Assembly (NCBI GenBank): GCA_018296165.2 | Contig: JACKQL020000231.1 | Coordinates: 1-37,784 of the forward strand | Length of the DNA: 37,784 nucleotides | DNA from: Termitomyces sp. T153 | Taxonomy: Eukaryota > Basidiomycota > Agaricomycetes > Agaricales > Lyophyllaceae | Reading direction: 5' to 3' | In this document: positions 29,236 to 37,784 of the stretch, piece by piece | Numbering within the stretch: the stretch's first letter is position 1 | How the letters are laid out: every line of letters starts with the position of its first letter | Translations under genes and position numbers: made by a program | Notes under the pieces: generated by a model | Told to the model about the DNA's origin: nothing | The model's input: the letters and a program-made list of their open reading frames with translations, nothing else | Databases searched by the model: none

Positions 29236-29684
29236 TAACCCCTCAAGCTTGATTGTAGACTTAAGAAGCAAATCAGCAAATGGAACTGTGCTTGTGAAGA
29301 TCTTATACTATATGTTGAATATTAAAAGATTACATTTAGCCGTGCAATAGCGTGTCAATCGGTCTCTTCAACTGTCGATTGTGTCCAGATTACTCATTCC
29401 CGCCTCCGTAACCTTGTGTTTAATACTAACATCGCTACGGTTGAGACTAAAATACCCATACCACGTGAGCAGCATGATATGTTCGGAGCATGCGGAGAGC
29501 CTACGAGTATTCAAGTTTCAATCTTCCTATCCATATAGTACATACAATACACAATACACAATACAATCAATGAATAAATCTCCCCTCCCCCCCCTCCCCA
29601 GACCCAACATGCATCAAACTCAATCTCTCAATCTCCCGAGGACGCATACCCCCTCACAACCAACGCCCTCATACCCGCACCATC
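29236..29684. other. copia remnant and 3' flank of membrane-protein gene
   Basis: The first 100 bases or so (29236-29330) look like the very end of a copia interior, with a PPT and short frames too decayed to assign. The rest is non-coding; it includes an ACATACAATACACAATACAC stretch and a pyrimidine-rich run near 29580. It should contain the 3' end of the gene on the minus strand. Confidence 0.35.
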
Positions 29685-32486
29685 TTAGATCTCGCTCACT
29701 CCTGGTGGACGCCGTTGAGCACCTTGTGCGCCTTGTGCTTGTGTTTGCTGCCCCCAAACTTCAACCTTCACCAACCCCACATCCCTACCTCCACCTCCAC
29801 CTCCCACCCTACCCGCCTCCCTCTTCAACGCCTCCAACGGACCAACATACCCACGCCGCACCCTCCTCTCCCCCTTCCTCTCCTTCACCACCCTCTCCTT
29901 CGCCTTCTTCGCCGCCGCCTCCCTCTCCTTCTTCGCCGCCCTCTCCACCTCCATCTCCTCCCGCAACACCCGCAACATCTCCGCCGCACCCCTCTCAATA
30001 ACCCTCGGATCCAAAACAGTCTCATCCCCCTCCCCCTCCTGCTCCTGCTCCTCCTCCTCACCGCCCTCCTCCCCCAATCCAGTATCCACACCATAAATCA
30101 CACTAAAATCATCATCCTCAATATCCATATCCATATCCGCCTCCGCCTCCGCCTCATCACTCCCCCCATCAAGCCTCCTCCGCTTATGTGTATACAACAA
30201 CACGTCTCCGAATGACAACGAGGCTGGTGCTGCGGACTGGATCTGTGTGGTACGTGGACGTGGACGGGGACGGGGACGGGGACGGGGACGGGGACGCGTG
30301 CACGGCTCAGGGGCCGTGGTGTTGGTGTTGGTGTTGGTGGTGTTGGTGTTGGTGTTCGTATTCGTGTCCATGTTCGTGCTTGATCGGCATGGGTCTTGAA
30401 ACTCAAACTCAAACTCAAACTCGGATAGAGCGGTCGCATCAGCGTCGGCGCCAGCGATAGATGAGGGTATGGAATCCAAATCCAAATCCAAATCCAAGCC
30501 AGGCTCTAAATCCAAATCCAAGCCAGGCTCTAAATCCAGAGACGCGACTCTCCACTCGCTCAACGAATACGACATACCCGATGTGCGGCGAAATACAGAG
30601 CTAGTGAGGACGCCAGCAAACGACGGGGTACTAGGCAGGTCATCGTGTGAGTCGTCTTCTCGCGTTTGCGTCTGCGTCTGCGTCTGCGTCTGCGTTTGTG
30701 CGCGTGTACAGCTCGTAAATACACCGCCGCCGGCGTACACCCCAGCCTCCTCGTCCGCGGGTGCGGGTGCGGGCGTATCGGGGCCGCCAACCGCGTTATC
30801 TGTACTCACAGATCCAACACCCCCATCTCCATCTCCACGCTCACGCTCACGCTCACGCCTACACTCCCCCACATCATCAACTTCATCTTCTCGCGTTTGC
30901 GTTTGCGTTTGCGTCTGTGTGGGACGGAGACTCGAGCTCGTGCATACACCCGCAAAGGACGGCGTACCGCCGGCGTACACTGCGGGTGTACTTGGGACGC
31001 TAGGAGGGACTCTGATCGGAGCGTGTGAGCGGAGAGTGGAGCTCGCAAGTACACCAACAAAGTCCGGTGTACGGCCAGCGTACACCGTAGCTCGCTCGGG
31101 TGCGGGTGCGGGTGTATCGGGGACGCCAACCGCGATCACAGGTCCAACACCCCCATCTCCACGCTCACACTCCCCCACATCAACGACAACGACACCCGTA
31201 TCACGCGCAGTAACAAAACTCGTACACCCATCAACCACACCGCCGAGTTCGCGAGTATCACCATCCCCTCCCCGCTCGTAATGCACATGCACGCCACCTC
31301 CCAAGTGATGCTCTACATCCGTACTATCCCTGCCCGCGATCTCAATCTCAACCTCAACCTCACTTCTAGGCCGATCCCGCACTCCACGCGTCACGCATTG
31401 TCTCCATTCCCTCACGACGCGGAGGACGAGGAGCACAACCGTGCCCCATCCCGATATCGCGCGTACGAGCTCAAGGAACTTGCTCGTGTCGGGCTGGGCT
31501 AGGAATGGTTCGGAGGGCGGGGTTTTGATGATGGTTGATTCGGGGGTATGTACGACGGGTTGGGGGATGGTTATGGAAGATGGGGTTCGGGGAATGGGAA
31601 GGAGGAGACCTTGGATAAGTGTGGGGTTGGATCGGGCCGAGCGTAGGTCGTCTGGTATGGCTGAGGCTGTCGTGTTCCAGAGTTGGGGTGTACCATCCAT
31701 CAAGACTCGTCGGCTGTCGATGGAGAAGAGGGCGCGCTCGACGAACGCGCTGGTCTTGGCCTTGATGGAGATGGCCGAGATACGGAGGGACTTGAGGAGG
31801 GCGTGCAGGACAAAGCGTCTGCGCAAGGCACGCTGCATGATGGTGGTGGCGAAGAAGATGTATAGGAGCGTGAGGGCGAGGACGTCGAATGGGTCGGGCT
31901 CATAGCGTGGGGGCGGGATATCTTCGGTGTCCGAGCTGCCTGAGGGATCGTCTGGATCGCCGTCGGGGCTGCCACCGCTGCCGCCGAGATTGGTATCGCT
32001 GTTCCCCTCGTCGCCGTTCCCTGATTCGTCGTTGGGATCTCCTGCGCCGTCGTCGCCGTCGTCGCCGCTCGAATCTTGAGCGTCTTGACAGGGCTGTTTG
32101 GGAGCATGCGGTGGTGGGTCTCGGTGTTGGTCTTCGTGCGGAGTGGAGATGGACCCGGTCATGGCTAGGTGCATCTCAAGTCAGAATGACGCGTTGGATG
32201 GAGGAGGCTTACCAGCGCCGACGAGGATGCCAGCTAGGACGAGTGCGAGACCAAACCAGACGTGGGAAAGATCGGCGCTGGGGTCGGTGGATGGGGTTGG
32301 AGCGAGAGTGGCGGTGGGGGTGGCGATCAAAGGCAGCGGGGCGGGGGGCGTGATTGGGACGTGCTTGACATTCGGGGCCGGCGTCGCGAAATAGCGCTGG
32401 ACGACGTGCAAGGCAAAGGTCGTGAGCGCAAAGGCAGTGCCAGACGAATGCTTGCTGAAGACTGATTGGATGAGAGATGGTGACAT
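29685..32486 (-). CDS. Predicted membrane protein with dipeptide repeats, two exons
   Basis: Exon 1 is 32486-32213 and exon 2 is 32164-29685. The 48-nt intron (32165-32212) has GTAAGC, TTCTGAC and ACCTAG borders and joins GGC GCT G to CC ATG in frame, giving about 917 residues. Hydrophobic segments: about 74-92 (HVWFGLALVLAGILVGA), 183-201 (FDVLALTLLYIFFATTIM) and 321-343 (ISGWGTVVLLVLRVV). Between the first two is a Gly/Asp/Ser-rich acidic stretch. The C-terminal half has several degenerate copies of a VYAGGTPSFAGV...SS..R unit and runs of TQ, RE, LD, FE, TN, RP and EQ dipeptides. Near the end are a basic KRRRL, an acidic region and a charged helix (VERAAKKEREAAAKKAKER). No family is recognised. 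The long open frame and the clean intron argue that it is real; whether it is expressed cannot be told. Confidence 0.7.
30262..30296. repeat. GGGGAC hexanucleotide repeat encoding Arg-Pro
   Basis: Tandem GACGGG units on the plus strand encode the RPRPRP run on the minus strand. Similar hexamer tracts lie at about 30475-30535 (AAATCC, Leu-Asp), 30665-30705 and 30895-30920 (GTYTGC, Thr-Gln). They are expandable coding microsatellites. Confidence 0.85.
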
Positions 32487-32740
32487 GACGGTTAATTATG
32501 GGACACGAACCATTTCGAAGAGGATTACTTTATGGGCGATCGAGGTTGGATTGAGTGGCTGGCAGCGATGGCGGCGTGACGTGAGACCAGAGCGCCATCG
32601 CGGTCACGTGCCAAGTCTCGAACCCGATCGCGACATCCCACTGAAAGCTCTTTGGCTCCAACTCTATATTCATCTCTCCGCCTCATCCGTGCCAAGGCTA
32701 GACGCATCAAGAGGACGAAGGAATATCGAAAGCTTGTACT
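32487..32740. other. Upstream region of the membrane-protein gene
   Basis: No gene is seen. It lies between the ATG at 32486 (minus strand) and the dispersed repeat at 32741 and should hold the promoter. No clear TATA box was found. Confidence 0.3.
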
Positions 32741-33020
32741 AGCTTCGCTGTGAGGGAGAGAGGGCAGCCGGACCGGTATCAACATCACATCAGGAAACCG
32801 GAGGAATGAGCAAACGGCTGTGCGTTCCACCGGGACCACTTCCACCCAGCGCAGGTGGGCATGCAAATGCAAGGGTCTTGTCGTGCGTCAACCGACTGTC
32901 TTACACGAGTCCAGTTCTTATTCAGAACCTATACAATGAACATATCCCTTGCACCTGTACTATCTAATAAACCTTCCTGGAAAGATGAGATGCATAGATA
33001 GCGATGCAGCCCAGTCACTC
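32741..33020. repeat. Dispersed repeat, copy 1
   Basis: This matches 37411-37700 in the same orientation: AGCTT(C/T)GCTGT near the start, GAGAGAGGGCAGCC, TCAGGAAAC(C/T)GGAGGAATG, then TTCTYATCAGAACC-like text, CCTGGAAA-like text and GATGCAG.CCAGT.ACTC at the end. The copies are diverged, and copy 2 has an extra block of about 70 bp. Frames are not conserved. In both places it lies on the 5' side of a minus-strand gene. Confidence 0.65.
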
Positions 33021-34100
33021 GGAACAAGTATAGTATAATATACATACCGACGCGGCAAAAAAAGCAATTTTTGGAAATTGATAGATGCCAGATGGAACGT
33101 CTGATCTTGATGGGCCGTTACAACTTGTAGTTCCATGGATAAACCTCGCCTCGACGACTTTGATCTCTGCTCTTCATCTAGTCGTGCGGACGCTGACTGA
33201 CTGACTTGAATTGCGCTCACTCGTCAGGTGCGGGAAATTCGAATAACAGTGTCCAAGTCCAATCCCCGACGCACAGCGAACGTCGTACACGTACAAAGCC
33301 CGAACCTTCAAGTCGTGCATGCATCCAGCCGCTATCGCCAAACGGACAATATCTCCTGCCGTTCAGTGTCGAATTCATAATAGACTAGAATGTACACATC
33401 ATCTTGTATCAAGATACCGCATTGGCGAATAAGGGACCCGGATCGAAGGACTAGCGCACATCGCCAGAGTCGATACCACGAGACCCGAAGGAATTGGAAT
33501 TCCATGTACAGCGGACCAACCAATATCAATTCGAGGTGGGGGTGGTCGCCATATCATATCTCGGGCGGCTGGCTATGGAATTTACCGGGATTTCTTCCAG
33601 TTTAGGGCGCTCACAGACTGTATGTATGTATGTATGTATGTATAAATGCCACATCAGGTGCTGTTTAGTAAGTCCTGTAGCCTCCTACTTTTCTCCGACT
33701 CCCAGCTTACAGCGTAGGATGACTCAACCTAACAACACATCCCATCACTCGTTCTTCCAAGCCCCACAAAAAACATCCTCCTCACTATTATCGATTGGCT
33801 TGTACAGTGCACACATCAACGTAACCAGGGGAGGAGGAGCGGATGGAACACCCACATATGGTCGACAAGCGGAATTTGTCGCGAGTCGGGCAAAAGTCGA
33901 TGTGGTTATAGATGTTGGTAGACGACGTGTGGAGTCTTGGAGGTTGTACTCAAGAACAAAAATCGGGGGTTGTTCACACGTTTTATCGGGTCTTTGAATT
34001 CTGTGGAAAAAATAAATAAATAAATATTAACCACATGGAACGACGCACTGTTGTTGAGAACCTTTATACTTACCCTCAATATCCGACCAAAGCCAAGGCC
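33021..34100. other. Mostly non-coding spacer
   Basis: I find no convincing gene. A plus-strand frame at 33494-33997 (its last part from Met at 33719) is open but matches nothing, and it contains a TGTA microsatellite (33619-33642) as a Met/Cys/Val/Tyr run. An AATAAA-rich stretch follows at about 34008-34025. A short plus-strand frame starts at 33134 (MDKPRLDDFDLCSSSSR), with a GT..AG possibility that I could not extend. Confidence 0.3.
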
Positions 34101-34760
34101 ATCCTAGGTACCAGCCGTCCAGGGGTTAATCAGTCTAGCCTCCAGTCCCTGGGTTGTTCGGCAAGGTTTTTCCGCGTAATATTGCTTGAGATGGTTGATC
34201 GTGTGTTTCATTGGGTCTTCCCGTTTTTTTTTCAAATTGCTGAAGATCTTCTGACCTTTTGTTGAGGGGGGAGACTCTAAGGGGTTGGAGGCCACCAAAG
34301 TAGGTTCCGTATCAGGCCTCTTCTCGGCCCATAATGCTGAGACCTTGAGGTTGAGCCAGAAACGTGTAAAACCAAAGAGTGAGACTGGGACTCAAAGGAC
34401 TCCGCGTAGCAGCTCTCGCTAGGGGTGTGGGTATCATCCACAGATACTGGCCCTCGACTATGAAGCCTTGAAATAGAGTCAGCAGTGTGTAAGTGTGAGA
34501 ATGATTGAGTGATTTCCTCCTTGGGTTGGGTCGTAATTTTGCAGGGCTGTGACCATAGTTGTGTCCAGCATTTCGGTGTGTCGTTCAATGATGGTCATGG
34601 CCTCCCTTCAAGACCATGCCAGCGATGAAGCCATTCTTCGATATCAGGTAATCCAAAACTTTCGTTGATACGACTTGTGAACTGCCAAAAGCCAAGAGCC
34701 TCCGCACGAAATCGTGTAAGAGGGGTTTCTAACTTCCATCATACGGGTAACAGTTCATTC
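34101..34760 (-). pseudogene. Decayed minus-strand coding remnants, unrecognised
   Basis: Three frames in turn read as plausible protein on the minus strand. LETPLTRFRAEALGFWQF...GLPDIEEWLHRWHG runs from about 34730 to 34600; MTIIERHTEMLDTTMVTALQ follows at about 34600-34500; FGFTRFWLNLKVSALWAEK...FSNLKKKREDPMKHTINHL ends near 34101. They may be a C-terminal extension of the kinase-like gene just upstream or a separate broken gene. Introns that would join the frames were not found. No domain is recognised. Confidence 0.3.
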
Positions 34761-34779
34761 GAGTGAAGACGATCGAGAA

Positions 34780-35803
34780 CAGAACATACCTATCGATGGG
34801 CGGTCTCTCGGTTCCGCTTTCCAGCAGTCTTCCATGCATGATCAGCCAGAACTCCAGGTTCACTCGAGCTTGGTGGCTGACTTGGGCGTGTTCCCATTTT
34901 GACTTGATACAAGACGGTAGCATCAGTTAAGAGGTCACTCAATGGAATGCAACCAGCAAAAATCTTCAAGAAGTCTCATCCGTTGTCATTTGAGAGATTT
35001 TTCAGACCAAAGAATTACATCGTAACAAACACAAGCCCATGCGTAACCATCACCTGCTGTACTATTTATTATCCTTCACAAAGGGTGTCATTCTGCATGT
35101 CAAAAAGTTCCGGTGCTTGCCACCAAATAGTTCCGCCTCTCGAAGCAGCACCCGAATGTAATGGTCAAACTTAGCGAACTTACAATTTGGCAATCAGAGA
35201 TAGAGGAAATCCCGAAATCGGCCACGCGTGGCTATTCCTTCCTTCCATCGTCGACAAGACTATGAGAAACTGCAAGGCAAATTATGAAATAAACAAACAT
35301 CGACAGAAATCACAACTGAACCCTCACCCACCACCCCCCCTTTATATCGCCATCTATCATGAAGGTAATACAAACCTCGAGCAACATCAACAACCTGTAA
35401 AATGAACCAGGAGTGAGCAAGGAATCGTGTCAATTAAAAGAAAGCGGAATCAGAAACCAGTGGAAGGGCGCGGAATTCCAGGATTTTGCTTGATATAGCT
35501 TTCTTTTGTGATATTCCCATTTCCCATTTTCGATCCAAGGTGAAACAGTTAGAGTCCATACACCGGGAGAATGAATGTTAGGATGGCATAGCTGTTCCCA
35601 GAGAATCCATCTCCTTCCAGAATTGCTATGAATATACGATAAGTCGCCTGACACTTGTACTGTATCTCTTTGCGATACGAATCTTGAAGACAAGTTCTTT
35701 ATCCATTGTCTCAAACACACGCATAGCCTTGATGCAGACACGTCCAAGCCCCTGAGCTCTTCCATTATAGATATCTGCCTGTCCACCAGCTCCTGCTTGT
35801 TTT
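34780..35803 (-). pseudogene. Protein kinase (TKL-like) pseudogene
   Basis: On the minus strand the landmarks of a Ser/Thr or Tyr-kinase-like domain occur in order, in changing frames. Gly-loop AGAGGQADIYNG at about 35790; the Lys strand RVCIKAMRVFE at about 35720; ILWEQLCHPNI near 35600; hinge-like VSPWIENG near 35520; VVDVARGLYYLHD near 35390; a catalytic-loop candidate DGDIKG near 35345; ILVDDG-like then VADFGISSISD (DFG) near 35210; WWQAPEL near 35120; YAWACVCYDV near 35050; IFAGCIPLSDLLTDATVLYQVKMG near 34930; and DCWKAEPRDRPSI near 34800. The H of HxDLK reads as D. Frames break between several blocks; some breaks can be introns (for example an acceptor GCCTTGCAG near 35290), others cannot. 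A TAG after GRKE and a TAA/TAA pair after QNDTLCEG argue for a pseudogene. The style (SPWxENG, CWxAEPRDRP) is common in Agaricomycete kinases. Confidence 0.68.
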
Positions 35804-36289
35804 CACATCCTCAATCTCATTCTTGAGCTCACAACAAACTGGATATAAGCCTGAGATCCTCTGTGCCGAAACAATGTCAAAGCTATTCATGCAGATCTGG
35901 CTGATCCAGGAACTAGAAAAGGTTGACCATTCAATCATGAGAAGGAAAGTATTGACATAATAGATAGTGCACCCATTGAAATAGATTGAGAAGTTCTTGT
36001 GCTTCCTGTCCTTGACAACCGTAGAAATCCTTTCTGTGCTTGTGATTGGGTCATGAGAGCCTGAAGTTGTTTTGTTTTGCAATGATTGCAGGAATGGCAT
36101 CCATGTCAAGATAGAGCGCAAACAATCTTAGCTCCAAGCAAATATCGAGGACGTCCTCGGTGCATAGACCGTGAGAGAATCCAGGAGGGTTTCTCTGCTG
36201 TTTGCCCAAAGTTTGCTCCTTGAACACGTCAAATGACTGGTGCCATAAGAGATGCCTGATGATCATTTAGAAAGAGGGAAAACTAGCTG
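35804..36289 (-). pseudogene. Possible N-terminal exons of the kinase pseudogene
   Basis: Two overlapping open frames precede the kinase loop on the minus strand. One is 36266-36051 (LDICLELRLFALYLDMDAI). The other, 36121-35765, includes FDIVSAQRISGLYPVCCELK and ends just at the Gly-loop region. They lie where a kinase N-terminal region would, and an acceptor-like AACAAGCAG precedes GAGCTGGTGG. No domain is recognised; it is included for completeness. Confidence 0.25.
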
Positions 36290-36500
36290 TGGGGTCAATA
36301 CAAAATTGCCCTCCTATCATGGCTGAGAGATTTAGGTCTCAGGAACCGCCCTCATCTTCTCACCACTACACTGCTCCACACCCATGCACCAATGAGCTGG
36401 GACAAGCCAAGCCCATTGGAGGCTAGACCCACTCAAGCCATAAAGAACTGCCCAGCTACAGCTTTATGCTAGCTCAGTACAAGATTAAACACAAGACTAA
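36290..36500 (-). repeat. SINE-like sequence
   Basis: The minus strand contains GTGTAGTGGTGAGAAG followed about 20 bases later by GGTTCCTGAGACC. These resemble the tRNA-type pol III A and B boxes, but the spacing is shorter than in a true tRNA and no cloverleaf could be drawn. CpG is nearly absent and the segment has no coding potential. It could be a tRNA-derived SINE or an unrelated small repeat. Confidence 0.3.
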
Positions 36501-36710
36501 TTCACCAGGATACAATAAGGAACCTTCACATGCAAGCGGCGCAGCCTGACCCCAAGTCGAGAATGTGACATGTCATATGTGACTTCATAACAAGGTATTA
36601 TTACTTTATTAGTTAGGTTCGAACAAGTCAATATGGCTAGGGTTCTCCTGACTTGCGTCAAGAAAAAGTATAGTCGTATCATATCCTTCATCCCACACTC
36701 GCTCGACTGG

Positions 36711-37405
36711 TTACCAAAGCTCTGCTGCAATTTGGAAGTGGGAAAAAGCAAGTTGTATGATGCAGGGAACAGGGAGGGCATGACGAGGGGGTTTGTATAT
36801 GTGCATGATGGATGGGGATCGAAACTGCCTGTACAGCCACACTACAACAAATGTATGTTGGGTATGTTGTTGCTGGCCGTCGTCCCATGAGTCTGTTGTC
36901 AAATCAGCAGAGAAGATACCCCAGACTAGAATGCACATACCTTCAGTGATACTCCTCCGAGCCAGGAAAAGCACGCCGATTGCAGCTGTTTCCAGTATAA
37001 CTGCCAGGAACGATCCATCAATGCGCCGATTCGACGCCTAGAAAGGACATTAAGTGAACGCCGCCAAGTGGGGCTTGGACTCACCGTGCACAGGACCTTG
37101 CCCAGTGAAAACCATGTGAGCTGGCTGAGCACAAACAAGGTGTAGTATGCCATGGGGCGGTACTCTCTGAGTACCCTGAGGATGATATATGCCATGATTG
37201 CAATCTACACAACAACACATATGAATGGCCAGATGGAGAGGATGACAAAAAGGGGTATGCTGCAGAGGGTGATGGGGGGCATCAAGGGGCCACCAATGGT
37301 GTTTGTTGCACCTAGGGCAGTGTCAAAGGTGAGGTATGTCACGAGGGCAAAGACAAGGAAGGGAGAAGATGTGGTATTTATTAGAAACAGGAACAGATAA
37401 TAAGA
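36711..37405 (-). pseudogene. Chs7-like membrane protein, 5'-truncated, one stop
   Basis: Three exons are visible. Exon a (about 37405-37085) reads FALVTYLTFDTALGATN, PITLCSIPLFVILSIWPFICVVV, a TAG at 37207-37205, then IAIMAYIILRVLREYRPM and FVLSQLTWFSLGKVLCT. Introns: 37038-37084 (GTGAGT...CTAG, 47 nt) and 36893-36940 (GTATGT...CAACAG, 48 nt). Exon b (37037-36941) reads NRRIDGSFLAVILETAA, VLFLARRSITE; exon c starts DSWDDG and is open to 36711. The pattern (FDTALG, SIPLFV.SIWP, FVLSQL, DGSF.A.ILETA, RSITEDSWDD) fits the C-terminal half of basidiomycete Chs7-like (chitin synthase export chaperone/CHS III subunit-like) proteins, which have several membrane spans. Chs7 in yeast helps Chs3 leave the ER. 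The TAG sits at a Tyr-like position, and the N-terminal half is missing, replaced upstream by the dispersed repeat. Confidence 0.62.
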
Positions 37406-37410
37406 GCTTT

Positions 37411-37700
37411 GCTGTTTGGGAGAGAGGGCAGCCATGATCAAGATCAGGAAACTGGAGGAATGAGCAGGGGACTGTGTTTTGTAACTTTGGTCCACCACTT
37501 CCATGCAGAAGTGTATGGAAGGTCTTGTCATACCTGTCAACTGAATCAAGTTCTCATCAGAACCAATACAGTTCCTTGTTCCTATGGACCACAAGTTGTC
37601 CAGATGGTACATATACTAACCACACTATGTAGCCTTGGATGAGAGAGGTCCTAAACCTGCTGGAAAAGATAAACAGAGGTTGATGCAGGCCAGTGACTCA
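37411..37700. repeat. Dispersed repeat, copy 2
   Basis: This is the second copy of the repeat at 32741-33020, in direct orientation, CpG-poor and with an inserted block of about 70 bp near 37580-37655. Its left end lies a few bases from the place where homology to the Chs7-like protein stops, so it may be what cut that gene. Confidence 0.62.
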
Positions 37701-37784
37701 AGTGTCTTTGACCAACAATCATTGATCATCTATGATTTTGCTGTGCAGCCATTATCCCAATTCCAAATATTTTGCTTTGCAGCT
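37701..37784. other. Window end, nothing recognised
   Basis: CpG-free AT-rich sequence with no feature of its own visible. Confidence 0.3.

Noticed and set aside
29381..30001. Plus-strand Pro/Ser-rich 206-codon frame
   Set aside because: It is the antisense shadow of the acidic and charged C-terminus of the minus-strand membrane-protein gene and of its 3' flank.
30469..31281. Plus-strand 270-codon frame rich in Ser, Lys, Cys-Val repeats
   Set aside because: It lies opposite the repeat-rich exon 2; the hexanucleotide repeats keep several frames open at once. The minus frame is longer and has a valid intron and start.
33619..33642. TGTA tetranucleotide run
   Set aside because: An ordinary short microsatellite with no sign of function.
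34729..34923. 64-codon minus-strand frame MLPSCIKSKWEHAQVSH...
   Set aside because: Another frame of the same DNA gives the kinase C-terminal motifs (QVKMGTRPSQ, DCWKAEPRDRPSI), so this frame is judged a shadow.
36300..36370. tRNA gene candidate on the minus strand
   Set aside because: No acceptor or anticodon stem could be formed, and the A-B box distance is too short. It is kept only as a SINE-like call.

Overview
The window looks like a transposon-rich stretch of a basidiomycete nuclear genome, probably Agaricomycetes. Evidence: introns of about 45-55 nt with GTRNGT donors, a CTRAY-like branch site and YAG acceptors; Ty3/gypsy and Ty1/copia families typical of mushroom-forming fungi; and host-gene remnants of types common there (F-box, TKL-like kinase, Chs7-like membrane protein). 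Nothing is bacterial or viral. Most coding sequence is broken.

Layout. (1) 242-6439 (+): a decayed Ty3/gypsy element (gag, zinc knuckle, protease, RT with YIDD, RNase H, integrase), almost devoid of CpG. (2) About 6640-7655 (-): an unrecognised, intron-bearing pseudogene. (3) 7655-22200: a nest. Element A (+) is a Tf1/sushi-like Ty3/gypsy element whose 5' LTR is split by element B. B (7684-14512, read on the minus strand) is structurally complete, with 1209- and 1172-bp LTRs, TG...CA ends, PPT, PBS and a perfect 5-bp target duplication CTAAC. B has no polymerase; it carries a gag remnant and, antisense to its LTRs, a spliced coiled-coil gene. A resumes at 14518 with the rest of its LTR, gag, a long AT-rich spacer, two tandem retropepsin domains, RT and RNase H, then stops abruptly. 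(4) About 22195-26843 (-): the 5' part of a Ty1/copia element, fused tail-to-tail to A, with its LTR inserted in (5) an F-box gene (26844-27344). (6) 27449-28210: three diverged tandem units of about 255 bp. (7) 28834-29235 (-): a copia-like 3' LTR. (8) 29685-32486 (-): the one gene that looks intact, a two-exon, roughly 917-aa membrane protein full of dipeptide repeats. (9) 32.7-37.8 kb (-): a protein-kinase pseudogene, a SINE-like sequence, a Chs7-like gene fragment and two copies of a dispersed repeat of about 280 bp.

Themes. In both A and B the PBS just inside the 5' LTR is complementary over 12-13 nt to the predicted 5' end of the element's own transcript, 32 nt downstream of a TATATAAG box. 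This is the Tf1-type self-priming arrangement, here in two diverged members of one basidiomycete family. The LTR pair of B differs mainly by CpG to TpG/CpA transitions, and most stops in the copia element look like CGA to TGA, so CpG-directed mutation is the main decay process. No CRISPR array, rRNA or confident tRNA gene is visible.
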